A stretch of 64,000 bases of DNA from Pseudarthrobacter oxydans (GCF_034258515.1 NZ_CP139438.1:2604001-2668000), one strand, 5' to 3'. Positions 1-8,899 are shown, counted from the stretch's first letter. Numbers and translations are program-made. Notes: a model not told the origin generated them from the letters alone.

Positions 1-430
1 CGAAGCCGAACAGGCCTCGGTGCTGGCAGCCCTCGCCACCACCCTGGACGCCCTGCTGCGGCTCTTCGCGCCGTTCCTGCCGTTCGCCACTGAAGAGGTG
101 TGGAGCTGGTGGCGCAAGGGCTCGGTCCACCGCGCCGCGTGGCCGGCCGCCCTGGCGGTGCCGGGCGGCGACACCACCATGCTCGCAACGGTTGGTGTTG
201 CCCTCAGCGGTGTCCGCAAGGCCAAATCCGAGGCGAAGGTGAAGCAGCGCACGGAAGTCCTGACTGCGACCATCACGGCTCCAGCTGGACTCGCAGGGCA
301 ACTGAATGCCGGCCTGGCCGACCTGAAGGCAGCCTCCAACGCCCGCGAAATTTCAATAGTGGTGGGCGAGGGCGAGCTGGCTGTCACCGGTGTGGAACTG
401 GCCGTCACGGAGGAGCCGGCGAAAGCATAA
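1..430 (+). CDS. valS: Valine--tRNA ligase, C-terminal part (5' end outside window)
   Basis: This is the 3' end of a class I aminoacyl-tRNA synthetase that charges tRNA-Val in the cytoplasm. The reading frame is open from base 2 and enters from upstream, so the catalytic domain lies outside the window. The visible 143 residues hold the end of the helical anticodon-binding domain, with the FAPFLPFATEEVW segment typical of ValS, followed by a short alpha/beta tail containing a KSEAKVKQRTEV segment seen in actinobacterial ValS. The frame stops at TAA 428-430. A hairpin follows 34 bases later. Identification rests on family resemblance of the C-terminal segment only, but it is quite characteristic. 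Confidence 0.88.
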   Translation, partial: EAEQASVLAALATTLDALLRLFAPFLPFATEEVWSWWRKGSVHRAAWPAALAVPGGDTTMLATVGVALSGVRKAKSEAKVKQRTEVLTATITAPAGLAGQLNAGLADLKAASNAREISIVVGEGELAVTGVELAVTEEPAKA

Positions 431-463
431 CCGCAGCCTTGGGCCCTGTTTTCGGGCAAAGGG

Positions 464-505
464 GAAGCCCCATCAGCGTTTTGCCGTTGGTGGGGCTTCG
501 ACTTT
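464..505 (+). terminator. Hairpin terminator after valS
   Basis: Arms GAAGCCCCA (464-472) and TGGGGCTTC (491-499) pair perfectly and the stem extends inward with mismatches. The following bases GACTTTTCGG give a short T run. It fits transcription ending after valS. Confidence 0.65.
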
Positions 506-701
506 TCGGCCATCCGGTGACGTCTTGATGGTCTGGCAGAATCCGCCGATCTTCAGGTCTTCCTACGTTCGTCACTTGTAGCTTGCATCCTGACTTTGCC
601 GATGGCTGCGTCGAATGCATATCACTGAATCTTTGGTTTCTGCGTCCCACTTCTTTCGAAGTGGGTAAGAACTATTGTTGTCCCGGCTACCGCGATGCGC
701 A

Positions 702-745
702 AGAGCCCCGGCTGAACTACAAACGAGTAGTTCGGCCGGGGCTCT
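702..745 (-). terminator. Long bidirectional hairpin terminator
   Basis: A 19-base-pair stem: AGAGCCCCGGCTGAACTAC at 702-720 pairs with 727-745 with one G-T wobble and a six-base loop. It lies just beyond the stop of the minus-strand DsbA-fold gene and could also back up valS termination. Confidence 0.75.
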
Positions 746-780
746 GGACACTCCCGCCGGGGCTTCCGGAGGGGCCGGGC

Positions 781-1395
781 CTAGTTGAATTCCGGACGTT
801 CGGTCCTGCTCCGCTTCAATTCGAAGAAATGCGGGTAGGAAGCAATCGCGGTGGTGGCGTCCCACAGCTTGCCGGCTTCCTCGCCCCGCGGGATCCGGGT
901 AAGCACGGGACCGAAGAATGCCGTCCCGTTGAAGGCCACAACCGGCGTTCCAACGTCCTGGCCCACCCGCGAGATGCCTTCCTCGTGGCTGGCCCGGAGC
1001 TGGCGGTCGTAGGCGTCGGTGGCGGCGGCTCCGGCCAGTGAAGCGGGAAGGCCGCATTCAGCAAGTGCTTTGGCGATCACCAGGTCGCGGTCCTTTTCGC
1101 CCTGTTCATGGATCAACGAGCCCATGGCGTCGTAGAGTGGCTTGACCGTGCCCCTGCCGTGTTCCTCCTGGGCCGCGATGATCACCCGGACCATACCCCA
1201 GGCGTTGTCCATCGATTCGCGGTAGGCAGGTTCCAGGTCCCGGCCTTCGTTAAGGACGGCCAGGCTCATCACGTGCCACTCCGTCCCGATGTCGCGGACG
1301 CCCTCCACTTCGCCTATCCAGCGCGAGGTGATCCAGGCGAACGGGCACAGCGGATCGAACCAGAAGTCGGCCGTGTTCTTAGCGGGCTCAGTCAT
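781..1395 (-). CDS. DsbA-family oxidoreductase, Rv2466c-like (mycothiol-dependent nitroreductase family)
   Basis: A 204-residue thioredoxin/DsbA-fold protein. The start (ADFWFDPLCPFAWITSRW), the VGTPVV cis-Pro region and the C-terminal FFGPVL..RIPRGEEAGKLWDA block match the family of M. tuberculosis Rv2466c, a mycothiol-dependent reductase linked to oxidative stress and nitro-prodrug activation. In mycobacteria Rv2466c also sits near the rpiB/nei/clp region. The active-site motif here is CPFA (Cys17 to Ala20), so the second cysteine of the usual CxxC is absent. That would leave a monothiol mechanism. GAAGGAA lies upstream of ATG 1393-1395. Family assignment is firm. Actual substrate is inference. 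Confidence 0.85.
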   Translation of the reverse strand: MTEPAKNTADFWFDPLCPFAWITSRWIGEVEGVRDIGTEWHVMSLAVLNEGRDLEPAYRESMDNAWGMVRVIIAAQEEHGRGTVKPLYDAMGSLIHEQGEKDRDLVIAKALAECGLPASLAGAAATDAYDRQLRASHEEGISRVGQDVGTPVVAFNGTAFFGPVLTRIPRGEEAGKLWDATTAIASYPHFFELKRSRTERPEFN

Positions 1396-1479
1396 AGGGA
1401 ATTCCTTCGCTGGTCTCAGTGGCGCGGGGCAGCCACGACGTGTAAGGGCTACTGCGGGTAACGGCGCTGTGCCGGGAAG

Positions 1480-2760
1480 TCAGGCAGACTTACGGCGCTT
1501 GGCGACGTGGGGAACGATGGTCGGTTCCGCACCCCTCAGCACGACGTCCTCGGTGATGATCACGCTGGCAACGTCTTCGCGGCTGGGGAGATCGAACATG
1601 ACAGGAAGCAGCACTTCCTCCATTATGGCCCGCAGCCCCCGGGCGCCGGTGCCGCGCTCCAGCGCCTGCTCCGCAATGGCGTCAAGGGCTGTGTCGTCAA
1701 ACACCAGTTCCACGCCGTCTATCTGGAACATCTTCTGGTACTGCTTCACAAGGGCGTTCTTGGGTGTGGACAGGATCTGGATCAGGGCATCGCGGTCCAG
1801 GTTGGAGACGGTGGTGATCACGGGAAGCCGGCCGATGAACTCGGGGATCAGGCCGAATTTCAGCAGGTCCTCGGGCATCACTTCACCGTAGGAATCCACC
1901 TTCTTGCTGGCCTCGTTCAGGGGGGCGCCGAAGCCTATGCCCTTCCGTCCGGACCGCGACCCGATGATCTCTTCCAGGCCGGCAAAGGCGCCCGCCACGA
2001 TAAAGAGGACGTTTGTGGTGTCAATCTGGATGAATTCCTGGTGCGGGTGCTTCCGGCCGCCCTGCGGCGGGACGGAGGCAACCGTGCCTTCCAGGATCTT
2101 CAGGAGCGCCTGCTGGACGCCTTCGCCGGATACGTCGCGGGTGATGGAGGGGTTTTCGCTCTTGCGGGAAATCTTGTCGATCTCATCGATGTAGATGATG
2201 CCCTGCTCAGCCTTCTTCACGTCGTAGTCGGCGGCCTGGATGAGCTTGAGGAGGATGTTCTCCACGTCTTCACCGACGTACCCGGCCTCGGTCAGGGCCG
2301 TGGCGTCAGCTACGGCGAAGGGAACGTTCAGGCGGCGGGCGAGGGTCTGGGCGAGGTAGGTCTTGCCACAGCCGGTGGGGCCGATGAGCAGGATGTTGGA
2401 CTTGGCAATCTCGACGTCGTCGTGGTGGCCGCCGTCGGCAAGGCTTCCGGATTTAGGGGCGTGGCCGGCCTGGATCCGCTTGTAGTGGTTGTAGACGGCG
2501 ACGGCGAGGGAACGCTTGGCAGGCTCCTGGCCAATGACGTACTCCTGCAGGAAATCGAAGATCTCGCGCGGTTTGGGAAGTTCGAAGCTTCCCAGGTCAG
2601 CAACTTCCGCGAGCTCCTCTTCAATGATCTCGTTGCAGAGCTCAATGCATTCATCGCAGATGTAGACACCGGGCCCGGCTATGAGCTTGCGCACCTGCTT
2701 TTGGCTCTTTCCGCAGAAAGAGCACTTCAGCAGATCCGTGCTCTCGCCAATCCGAGCCAT
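1480..2760 (-). CDS. clpX: ATP-dependent Clp protease ATP-binding subunit ClpX
   Basis: The 426-residue AAA+ unfoldase recognises tagged substrates and feeds them to ClpP in the cytosol. The N-terminal zinc-binding domain has Cys13, Cys16, Cys35 and Cys38. The AAA+ module carries GPTGCGKT (Walker A), [10 protein letters not shown] (Walker B) and the GARGLRAI sensor-2 region. The frame is open further upstream, but [11 protein letters not shown] at 2758-2760 is the family's usual N terminus and AAGGGG lies at 2766-2772, so I start there. It is downstream of clpP2 on the same strand, but a hairpin terminator lies between them, so clpX probably has its own promoter. Confidence 0.97.
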   Translation of the reverse strand: MARIGESTDLLKCSFCGKSQKQVRKLIAGPGVYICDECIELCNEIIEEELAEVADLGSFELPKPREIFDFLQEYVIGQEPAKRSLAVAVYNHYKRIQAGHAPKSGSLADGGHHDDVEIAKSNILLIGPTGCGKTYLAQTLARRLNVPFAVADATALTEAGYVGEDVENILLKLIQAADYDVKKAEQGIIYIDEIDKISRKSENPSITRDVSGEGVQQALLKILEGTVASVPPQGGRKHPHQEFIQIDTTNVLFIVAGAFAGLEEIIGSRSGRKGIGFGAPLNEASKKVDSYGEVMPEDLLKFGLIPEFIGRLPVITTVSNLDRDALIQILSTPKNALVKQYQKMFQIDGVELVFDDTALDAIAEQALERGTGARGLRAIMEEVLLPVMFDLPSREDVASVIITEDVVLRGAEPTIVPHVAKRRKSA

Positions 2761-2889
2761 ATGTGAACCCCTTAGTATCCTGCTGCCAGGCAGCCTTGCT
2801 CCGTTGCTGGAATCTCCACCGGGCCTGCACGGACCGGTTGTGACACCATCCACTCTAGGTCACATTCGCTTCCCAGGGTGGAAGGAAAA

Positions 2890-2923
2890 GGCCGGTGGAG
2901 CCAAATGATTGGCCCCACCGGCC
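2890..2923 (-). terminator. Terminator between clpP2 and clpX
   Basis: GCCGGTGGAGCC (2891-2902) pairs with GGCCCCACCGGC (2911-2922) with one mismatch and an eight-base loop. On the minus strand it is followed by CTTTTCC. It separates clpP1-clpP2 from clpX. Confidence 0.7.
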
Positions 2924-2936
2924 CATTACTTTACCG

Positions 2937-3596
2937 TTACCGGCTGATCGCCTGCGGTTTGATCTTCCGTGAATCCAGGACCTGGTCGATCAGGCCGTAC
3001 GTCTGCGCTTCTGCCGCGGTGAGGATCTTGTCGCGCTCGATGTCGTTGTTGACCTGCTCTGACGTCCGTCCCGAGTGGTGGGCGAGCGTGTCTTCCAGCC
3101 AGGAGCGCATCCGCATGACTTCGGCTGCCTGGATCTCCAGGTCTGAGGCCTGTCCGCCCTGGCCGCCGGACAGCGCCGGCTGGTGGATCAGGACGCGGGC
3201 ATTCGGGAGGGCCAGGCGCTTTCCGGGAGTACCTGCCGCCAGCAGTACGGCAGCGGCGCTTGCGGCCTGGCCGAGGCAGACCGTCTGGATCTCGGGGCGG
3301 ATGTACTGCATGGTGTCGTAGATGGCCGTCATGGCGGTAAAAGAGCCGCCGGGCGAGTTGATGTAGAGGGTGATGTCGCGGTCCGGGTCAGTGGACTCGA
3401 GGACCAGCAGCTGGGCCATGACGTCATCGGCAGAGGCGTCATCCACCTGCACACCAAGGAAGATAATGCGGTCTTCGAAGAGCTTGGTGTAGGGGTCCTG
3501 GCGCTTGAAGCCGTACGGAGTGCGTTCCTCGAACTGGGGCAGGACATAACGGCTGGTCGGAAGGTTACCGGCAGTCGATCCGAAGTTGTAGGTCAT
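2937..3596 (-). CDS. clpP2: ATP-dependent Clp protease proteolytic subunit ClpP2
   Basis: A 219-residue serine peptidase of the S14 family. Actinobacteria make a mixed ClpP1P2 tetradecamer that works with ClpX or ClpC. The triad is visible: Ser113 in GQAASAAA, His138 in RVLIHQP, and Asp189 in ERDK. The serine motif AASAAA rather than AASMG and the [14 protein letters not shown] handle region are typical of the second actinobacterial ClpP. MTYNFGS at 3594-3596 is taken as the start because AGGAGC lies at 3604-3609. The open frame upstream overlaps clpP1. It follows clpP1 by 37 bases, so the two are surely cotranscribed. Confidence 0.96.
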   Translation of the reverse strand: MTYNFGSTAGNLPTSRYVLPQFEERTPYGFKRQDPYTKLFEDRIIFLGVQVDDASADDVMAQLLVLESTDPDRDITLYINSPGGSFTAMTAIYDTMQYIRPEIQTVCLGQAASAAAVLLAAGTPGKRLALPNARVLIHQPALSGGQGGQASDLEIQAAEVMRMRSWLEDTLAHHSGRTSEQVNNDIERDKILTAAEAQTYGLIDQVLDSRKIKPQAISR

Positions 3597-3633
3597 TTTT
3601 GTTGCTCCTGATCTAAGTTTTCTCTGTGCCGGA

Positions 3634-4284
3634 TTACTGTTCGGACGCTGACTCGCCGGAAGACCCGTTGGCCGTTCCGCCACCACCGGATACAGAGCCG
3701 GCGTGGGCGGCGATCTTGTCGAAGAAGCCGTACTCCAGGGCCTCGGTTGCCGTGAACCACTTGTCCCGGTCGTTGTCCTTGAGGATGGTCTCGACGGTCT
3801 GGCCGGTCTGCTCGGCCGTCAGTTCCGCCATGACCTTCTTCATGTGCAGGATGAGCTCGGCCTGGATCTTGATGTCCGAGGCGGTGCCGCCGATGCCGCC
3901 GGAAGGCTGGTGCATCAGGACGCGGGCGTTGGGGGTCGCGTAGCGCTTGCCCTTGGTGCCGGAAGACAGCAGGAACTGTCCCATCGAGGCGGCCAGGCCG
4001 GTGGCTACCGTGACGACGTCGTTGGGGATGAACTGCATGGTGTCGTAGATGGCCATGCCTGCCGTCACCGAGCCGCCCGGGGAGTTGATGTAGAGGTAGA
4101 TGTCCTTGTCCGGGTTCTCGGCGGACAGCAGGAGCAGCTGCGAGCAGATGGCGTTGGCGTTGTCGTCACGCACCTCTGAGCCCAGCCAGATGATCCGCTC
4201 TTTCAGGAGACGGTTGTAGATGTAGTTGTCCTGGGCTGCGGGATCGACAGTAGCCATCCGGGGGGACTCTGCGTGCTGTGACAT
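3634..4284 (-). CDS. clpP1: ATP-dependent Clp protease proteolytic subunit ClpP1
   Basis: A 216-residue ClpP peptidase and partner of ClpP2. Ser100 in GLAASMGQ, His125 in [10 protein letters not shown] and Asp175 in the DRDKW segment form the triad. The protein ends in a low-complexity Gly/Ser tail ([16 protein letters not shown]) not needed for catalysis. ATG 4282-4284 is preceded by GAGAGGTAAG. The 200-base gap up to tig holds a possible ClgR-type box and a TAGTGT -10 candidate (4337-4342), so clpP1-clpP2 likely form a stress-regulated operon. Confidence 0.96.
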   Translation of the reverse strand: MSQHAESPRMATVDPAAQDNYIYNRLLKERIIWLGSEVRDDNANAICSQLLLLSAENPDKDIYLYINSPGGSVTAGMAIYDTMQFIPNDVVTVATGLAASMGQFLLSSGTKGKRYATPNARVLMHQPSGGIGGTASDIKIQAELILHMKKVMAELTAEQTGQTVETILKDNDRDKWFTATEALEYGFFDKIAAHAGSVSGGGGTANGSSGESASEQ

Positions 4285-4380
4285 GTGTACTTACCTCTCG
4301 CTGGTGACGGTGACATCACTGAAAATCACTACTTGGACACTAACCGGTTTCAGCGGTGTTTTGTTCGCGCATCCGCGGCT

Positions 4381-4397
4381 GTTCGCTGACGGCGCAC
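4381..4397 (-). promoter_or_regulatory. Candidate ClgR-type activator box upstream of clpP1
   Basis: GTTCGC-N5-GCGCAC forms a near-palindrome (GTTCGC-N5-GCGAAC with one mismatch). ClgR boxes of actinobacteria have GTTCGC and GCG half-sites. A second GTTCGC lies at 4363-4368. The site is about 100 bases before the clpP1 start. Assignment is by resemblance only. Confidence 0.45.
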
Positions 4398-4437
4398 GAT
4401 CGGCAGGGCCGGTGCGAAGCAGCAGGATCCAACGCAA

Positions 4438-4469
4438 ACGGCCCCCGGATCCAATGATCCGGGGGCCGT
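4438..4469 (-). terminator. tig terminator
   Basis: A perfect 14-base-pair stem: ACGGCCCCCGGATC (4438-4451), loop CAAT, then GATCCGGGGGCCGT (4456-4469). It lies 15 bases past the tig stop and is followed on the minus strand by TTGCGTT. Confidence 0.8.
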
Positions 4470-4483
4470 CCACTCAGTGGCTC

Positions 4484-5875
4484 TTAGGCCTGGGCTTTGG
4501 CCTCTGCCGTGTCTTCCTCGACGGCTGCCTCGGCGGTCTCAGCCTCGGCCTCGACAGCTTCGGCTGCGGGAGCTTCCTCTTCGCCGCCGGGACGGACGAA
4601 GTCGCTCAGGTCCACGGCCTTGCCCTCGGTGTCGGTGACCTCAGCCTGGCCCAGGACGACGGCCAGCGCCTTGCGGCGGCGGACCTCGGAAACCATCATG
4701 GGAACCTGGCCGCTCTGATCGATGATCTGGGCGAACTGGTTCGGGTCCATGCCGTACTGGCTGGCGGTGGTCACGATGTAGTCGATCAGCTCGTTCTGGC
4801 TGACGTCGACTTCTTCCTTCTCGGCAATGGCGTCGAGGATGATTTCGTTCTGGAAGGCGCGGGCCGTGTTGGCACGAACCTCTTCGCGGTGCTCCTCGGT
4901 GTCGTGCTCGCCTTCACCGTGCCCGCTGCCCTCCTTGAAGTGGGCCTCGAGCTGCTCTTCAACGACGGAGTCCGGAACGGGAACCTCAACGAGCTCAACG
5001 AGCTTGTCCAGGACCTTGTCGCGGGCCTCGACGCCCTGCTCTACAACCTTGGAGTCTGCGGCCTGCTTGGCCAGGTCTTCGCGCAGTTCGGCGAGGGTGT
5101 CGAACTCGGAAGCCAGCTGGGCGAAGTCATCGTTTGCCTCGGGGAGTTCGCGCTCCTTGACGGCCTTGACGACGACCTTGACCTGGGCGGCTTCGCCGGC
5201 GTGGTCGCCGCCCACCAGAGTGGTGTCGAAGATGGCGTCTTCCTCGGCGCTGAGCCCGGTGACGGCTTCGTCGAGCCCGTCGAGCATGGTGCCGGCACCC
5301 ACCTGGTAGGACAGGCCGGAAGCGGAGTCAACCTCTTCGCCGTCGATGCTGGCGGTGATGTCGATGGTGAGGAAATCGCCGTCCGCGGCGGGGCGGTCCA
5401 CGGACTTGAGCGTGCCGAAGCGGCCGCGCAGTTCGTCGAGGGCCTTGTCCACGTCCTCGTCGGAGGACTCGGCCGCAGCAACTTCAACCTTGATGCCGGA
5501 GTAGTCCGGGAGCTCGATCTCCGGGCGGACGTCCACCTCGGCAGCGAACTTCAGTCCGCCGTCCGTTGCGGAGGGGTCCGGGACCTCGGTGATCTCAACC
5601 TCGGGGCGGCTCAGGGGGCGGATGCCGGATTCCTGCACAGCGGCCTGGTACCAGCCGTTGAGGCCTTCGTTGATGGCAGTCTCCAGGACGTAGCCGCGGC
5701 CGACGCGCTGGTCGATGAGCTTGGCGGGGACTTTGCCCTTACGGAAGCCCGGGACCTGGATCTGCGAAGCAACGGTCTTGTAGGCCGAGTCGATGCTGGG
5801 CTTCAATTCCTCAAAGGGGACCTCAACATTGAGCTTGACCCGCGTGGGGGTGAGGTTCTCGACAGCGCTCTTCAC
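4484..5875 (-). CDS. tig: Trigger factor (ribosome-associated chaperone, peptidyl-prolyl isomerase)
   Basis: Trigger factor binds ribosomal protein L23 at the exit tunnel and shields nascent chains. The 463-residue protein has the N-terminal ribosome-binding domain with the signature GFRKGK (residues 44-49), a central FKBP-type isomerase domain (about 160-245) and the C-terminal chaperone arms, ending in a long Ala/Glu-rich acidic tail common in actinobacteria. Translation starts at GTG 5873-5875 ([13 protein letters not shown] is the conserved N terminus), with AGGAG at 5886-5890. It is transcribed toward clpP1 but has its own terminator. Confidence 0.97.
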   Translation of the reverse strand: MKSAVENLTPTRVKLNVEVPFEELKPSIDSAYKTVASQIQVPGFRKGKVPAKLIDQRVGRGYVLETAINEGLNGWYQAAVQESGIRPLSRPEVEITEVPDPSATDGGLKFAAEVDVRPEIELPDYSGIKVEVAAAESSDEDVDKALDELRGRFGTLKSVDRPAADGDFLTIDITASIDGEEVDSASGLSYQVGAGTMLDGLDEAVTGLSAEEDAIFDTTLVGGDHAGEAAQVKVVVKAVKERELPEANDDFAQLASEFDTLAELREDLAKQAADSKVVEQGVEARDKVLDKLVELVEVPVPDSVVEEQLEAHFKEGSGHGEGEHDTEEHREEVRANTARAFQNEIILDAIAEKEEVDVSQNELIDYIVTTASQYGMDPNQFAQIIDQSGQVPMMVSEVRRRKALAVVLGQAEVTDTEGKAVDLSDFVRPGGEEEAPAAEAVEAEAETAEAAVEEDTAEAKAQA

Positions 5876-5956
5876 GGTCTAAGTACTCCTGGGATTGTGG
5901 GATGGGTTTCTGCAAACGCAATGTTTTGTCCAGGCCGAGTGGTCCGGGCCGCAGAG

Positions 5957-6031
5957 TCGGGGTGACAGGATTTGAACCTGCGACTTCCTGCTCCCAAAGC
6001 AGGCGCTCTAGCCAAGCTGAGCTACACCCCG
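5957..6031 (-). tRNA. tRNA-Pro (anticodon UGG)
   Basis: A cloverleaf can be folded on the minus strand: acceptor CGGGGTG with CACCCCG, anticodon loop TTTGGGA (anticodon TGG) on a CCTGC/GCAGG stem, and T arm GCAGG/CCTGT around TTCAAAT. The discriminator base is A. CCA is not encoded. Confidence 0.96.
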
Positions 6032-6148
6032 TTAGTGCACAGGCAAGTCTACGGTGATCCGCGCCCAGTTTGCACATTTGACACGTAGCCCATGGATTAG
6101 GTTTAGTTGTATCCGGCTTGAACAGCCAGCCCGGAGTTGCAGGCCTGC

Positions 6149-6154
6149 TAATAT
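6149..6154 (+). promoter_or_regulatory. Possible -10 element for tRNA-Gly
   Basis: TAATAT lies 18 bases before the tRNA-Gly 5' end. I find no good -35 at the proper distance. Confidence 0.35.
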
Positions 6155-6172
6155 TGCAGGTGCAGTTCTTCC

Positions 6173-6243
6173 GGGGACGTAGCTTAATGGTAAAGCCTCA
6201 GTCTTCCAAACTGATTACGCGGGTTCGATTCCCGTCGTCCCCT
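6173..6243 (+). tRNA. tRNA-Gly (anticodon UCC)
   Basis: Acceptor GGGGACG pairs with CGTCCCC. Anticodon loop CTTCCAA (anticodon TCC) sits on a TCAGT/ACTGA stem, and the T arm is CGGGTTCGATTCCCG. The CCA end is encoded at 6244-6246 and a terminator follows directly. Confidence 0.96.
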
Positions 6244-6249
6244 CCAAAC

Positions 6250-6284
6250 AGACAGGCCCCTCCGACGAGGGGCCTGTCTTTTTA
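6250..6284 (+). terminator. tRNA-Gly terminator
   Basis: A perfect 12-base-pair stem AGACAGGCCCCT (6250-6261) / AGGGGCCTGTCT (6268-6279), followed by TTTTT. It may also stop the convergent nei transcript. Confidence 0.88.
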
Positions 6285-6341
6285 ATCCGTTGGGCCCCGG
6301 TGCCGGCAAGCCATCGTGGGGACTTTGCCGGCAGCCCCCGT

Positions 6342-7292
6342 TCACGCCTGCTGCTGGCAGAAGGGGCACCAATAGAGTTTGCGCCCCGCCAGTTCAGCAA
6401 TCAGCACCGTGGTGCCGCAGACCCGGCACGGCATCCCGTCCCGCTTGTAGACGTAATGGGCATTGTCCCGCGCGGGGAAGGTCCCGCTTTTCAAGGCGGC
6501 GGCGGTTGCCTTGCCGTGTTCCGACCAGTACCGGGGCGTTGTGGTGATGATGCGGCCGTCGGCAACGCCGTCGTTCATGACGGTCACGACGTCGCGCCAC
6601 AACTTGCGTGCCTCGGCGTCGGGCAGTGCGGTTCCCGGCAGCCAGGGATCGATACGCCGGCGGAAAAGGACCTCGGCGCGGTAGACGTTGCCGACGCCGG
6701 CGATGATCTTTTGGTCCATCAGGAGTGCAGCCACCGGAGTTTTCCGGCCCTGCAAATTGGCCGCGAACCGTCCGGCGTCGCCCCGCAGGTTCCGCAGCGG
6801 GTCCGGCCCCAGCCGGGCGAGGACAGCGTCAGCCTCTGCCGCGGTAATCGCCTCGCAGGTGGTGGCACCCCTCAGGTCGGCCCACCCGTTGCTGCTGGCC
6901 AGCCTGACCCTCACGGCCCCCACGGGGTCCGGCGGACCGGCATAGGCGCTGCCTCCGTTCGTGCCGGCGCCGTCGCCGTCGTTCGCGTCCGGGAACGTCT
7001 CCCGCTCCCCCACCCGGCGCGGGGCACCGATGCTGGAGGAGCCGGCGAACGTGCTGTCGCCGCCAAAACTCCAGGCACCGTACAGGCCCAGATGCACATG
7101 CAGCACCAAGGTGTTGTCGAAGTGCAGGAACAGATGCTTGCCGTGCGCCTCGGCCACGAGCAGGGTGCGCCCGTCCAGGAGCGCGGCGCCTCCGCTGAAC
7201 CGGCCCTGCGGGCTGGACACAGTGAGCCGCCGGCCGCCGAATACGTCCCCGAACTGCCGCGCCAGGCGGCGGACGGAATGCCCTTCGGGCAC
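6342..7292 (-). CDS. nei: Fpg/Nei family DNA glycosylase (endonuclease VIII-like)
   Basis: A bifunctional base-excision repair glycosylase/AP lyase of 316 residues. Pro2 and Glu3 (MPEGHS) are the catalytic N terminus and the helix-two-turn-helix segment holds AGVGNVYRAEVLF. The C-terminal zinc finger is CRVCG...CPFC. A Ser/Gly/Asp-rich insertion at about 80-125 is unusual in length. Start is GTG 7290-7292, which overlaps the rpiB stop by one base (TAGTG), so the two are translationally coupled. M. tuberculosis has the same nei-rpiB pair (Rv2464c-Rv2465c). Confidence 0.92.
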   Translation of the reverse strand: MPEGHSVRRLARQFGDVFGGRRLTVSSPQGRFSGGAALLDGRTLLVAEAHGKHLFLHFDNTLVLHVHLGLYGAWSFGGDSTFAGSSSIGAPRRVGERETFPDANDGDGAGTNGGSAYAGPPDPVGAVRVRLASSNGWADLRGATTCEAITAAEADAVLARLGPDPLRNLRGDAGRFAANLQGRKTPVAALLMDQKIIAGVGNVYRAEVLFRRRIDPWLPGTALPDAEARKLWRDVVTVMNDGVADGRIITTTPRYWSEHGKATAAALKSGTFPARDNAHYVYKRDGMPCRVCGTTVLIAELAGRKLYWCPFCQQQA

Positions 7293-7786
7293 TACTCGAT
7301 GACCTCGCCGGTTGCTTCGTAGGCGGCGATCTTGCCGATGCGGCGGACGTGGCGCTCGTCATTGCTGAAGGGCTCGGTCAGGAAGGCCTCGACCAGCCGG
7401 GTCGCTTCCTCCACCGTGTGCTGGCGGCCGCCGACAGCCACGACATTGGCGTCATTGTGCTCGCGGGCGAGTGTGGCGGTCGAGTGGTTCCAGGCCAGGG
7501 CAGCCCTGACGCCCTTGACCTTGTTGGCGGCGATCTGCTCCCCGTTGCCCGAGCCGCCCAACACGATGCCCAGGGCGTGGATGCCTGCCTGCTGGTCGGC
7601 AACCACGGCAAGGGCGGCATTGATGCAGAAAGAGGGGTAGTCGTCCTGGGCGTCGTAGGCCTTGGGGCCGTGGTCCACCACCTCATAGCCCTTGGCTGTC
7701 AGGTGGGACACCAGGTGGGCGCTCAGTTCCATGCCCGCATGGTCGGTGGCGATGTGGACCCGCGGGAAGGCAGGGGATGATGTCAC
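7292..7786 (-). CDS. rpiB: Ribose-5-phosphate isomerase B
   Basis: A 164-residue RpiB/LacAB-type isomerase that interconverts ribose 5-phosphate and ribulose 5-phosphate in the pentose phosphate pathway. The ATDHAG start, the LGGSGNGEQIAANK loop (phosphate binding and base region) and the LAREHNDANVVAVGGR helix are the family hallmarks, closest to mycobacterial RpiB. In this subgroup a glutamate in GNGE takes the role of the E. coli cysteine. The start is GTG 7784-7786 with little Shine-Dalgarno signal. The stop overlaps the nei GTG. Confidence 0.94.
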   Translation of the reverse strand: MTSSPAFPRVHIATDHAGMELSAHLVSHLTAKGYEVVDHGPKAYDAQDDYPSFCINAALAVVADQQAGIHALGIVLGGSGNGEQIAANKVKGVRAALAWNHSTATLAREHNDANVVAVGGRQHTVEEATRLVEAFLTEPFSNDERHVRRIGKIAAYEATGEVIE

Positions 7787-7867
7787 GAGCAGAATCCGTT
7801 CGGTTGGGGGCGCAGGCAGCCGGCCGGGACGGCGCAGGCCAGGGTCAGGACAACACGGTCAAGAATA

Positions 7868-8887
7868 CTAGGACTCCGGCTGGCCGGGAGTCGGCGCCGC
7901 CCCGCCGCCGGGCCGGGCCCTTTCAGCAACCCGCGTCAGTACCTCGGCCAGCCTCGCCGCCGAGGCAGTACTGCCCCCGCTCACCGCGAGGCGCTGGCCG
8001 TCGGTTTTGCTGACGACGACGGCGGGACCGCTGCTGACGAGCATGGCGGCAGTGCCGCCGTGGTGCCGGTAGCCCCACCCCCCATAGTCTGCGGCCTTCA
8101 CCTCGGCGGCGGTAGCGCCCGAGATGGCTCCGGCCGGGACGTTCATGACCGGAACGATGCCGGCCAGCAGGACTTTCAGGCCGCGGCGGTCGGCTTTGAT
8201 GCGCGCGAACAGGAACGCCGCGCCCGTCGCCGCGAGGAGCACGAGGAGCGCGCCGAGCCAGGGCACGGCAACGGCGATGAGGGCAGACGGAAGCAGCGAT
8301 GCGATGGCGATCATGACGAATACCGAACTGCGGGCATGGACCCAGAGCCGGATGTCGTCCCGTGTCAGGTCGGGGTCAGCCTCCCTCGCGATGGCCAGTT
8401 GAAGGGCCCGGTCGTCGTCCGGTGACCACTGCTGGTCCGCTTTGAAGGTAAAGGCAACAATCACGCCGAGCGACAGGGCCGCCCCGCTTCCGAGTGCCAG
8501 GACGGTCATGTCCACATGGGATTCACGGGCGTCCGCCAGCCCTGCCTGTCCCACGATGCCGGCAGCGAGGGCGCTGGTGACGAAGAGCGTGAAGAACATC
8601 CCGGCGCCCATCATGATCCGGCGCATCAGCACGGGCCTGCTGACGGGCACGGCCTGGAAGAGGACCAGCCAGCCGCCAGCCAGGATCATTAAGGCTCCTG
8701 CCGTGACGTAGGCGCCGAAGGGCGCGAAGGAGGCGCCGCCGTCGTCCGTCCACCGGATGGCGAGCGGCTCCGGAAGGTCCGGCCGGATCAGGAAGGCGCA
8801 CACCACGAAGGCCGCCGCCACCAGCAGCGGGAACCCCACCACAAACCGAAGGGCTTTCGTGTCCATCGACTCCATGAACTTTCCCAT
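7868..8887 (-). CDS. DUF1648 domain membrane protein
   Basis: A 339-residue integral membrane protein. An N-terminal DUF1648-like segment (IRWTDDGGASFAPFGAY) is flanked by hydrophobic helices near 14-34, 60-80 and 93-112. Further helices lie at about 128-146 and 190-232, and a soluble C-terminal part contains GWGYR.. and VVVSKTDGQRLAVSGG, resembling a small PH-like tail. Function is unknown; related proteins occur in Firmicutes and Actinobacteria. ATG 8885-8887 has no SD, but TAGCGT lies exactly six bases upstream (8894-8899). It is transcribed in the same direction as rpiB. Confidence 0.75.
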   Translation of the reverse strand: MGKFMESMDTKALRFVVGFPLLVAAAFVVCAFLIRPDLPEPLAIRWTDDGGASFAPFGAYVTAGALMILAGGWLVLFQAVPVSRPVLMRRIMMGAGMFFTLFVTSALAAGIVGQAGLADARESHVDMTVLALGSGAALSLGVIVAFTFKADQQWSPDDDRALQLAIAREADPDLTRDDIRLWVHARSSVFVMIAIASLLPSALIAVAVPWLGALLVLLAATGAAFLFARIKADRRGLKVLLAGIVPVMNVPAGAISGATAAEVKAADYGGWGYRHHGGTAAMLVSSGPAVVVSKTDGQRLAVSGGSTASAARLAEVLTRVAERARPGGGAAPTPGQPES

Positions 8888-8893
8888 GATTTA

Positions 8894-8899
8894 ACGCTA
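8894..8899 (-). promoter_or_regulatory. Leaderless -10 for the DUF1648 gene
   Basis: TAGCGT, six bases, then ATG. Transcription would begin at or next to the start codon. Confidence 0.55.

Larger units (their letters stand above)
431..780. other. Gene-free gap between valS and the DsbA-fold gene
   Basis: About 350 bases without a convincing gene. It holds the valS terminator (464-499), a small perfect hairpin CCCACTTC/GAAGTGGG (646-665), and a long hairpin at 702-745. The two flanking genes converge on it. I see no SD-preceded small ORF and no tRNA. Whether 500-700 encodes a small RNA cannot be decided from sequence alone. Confidence 0.6.

Noticed and set aside
500..700. Possible small RNA in the gap after valS.
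   Set aside because: A small hairpin exists, but there is no clear promoter, T run or known RNA family pattern to support it.
4226..5965. A 579-residue plus-strand open frame antisense to tig.
   Set aside because: It is the mirror of a highly conserved GC-rich gene; its composition (Leu/Gly/Val-rich, no domain) is typical of shadow frames.
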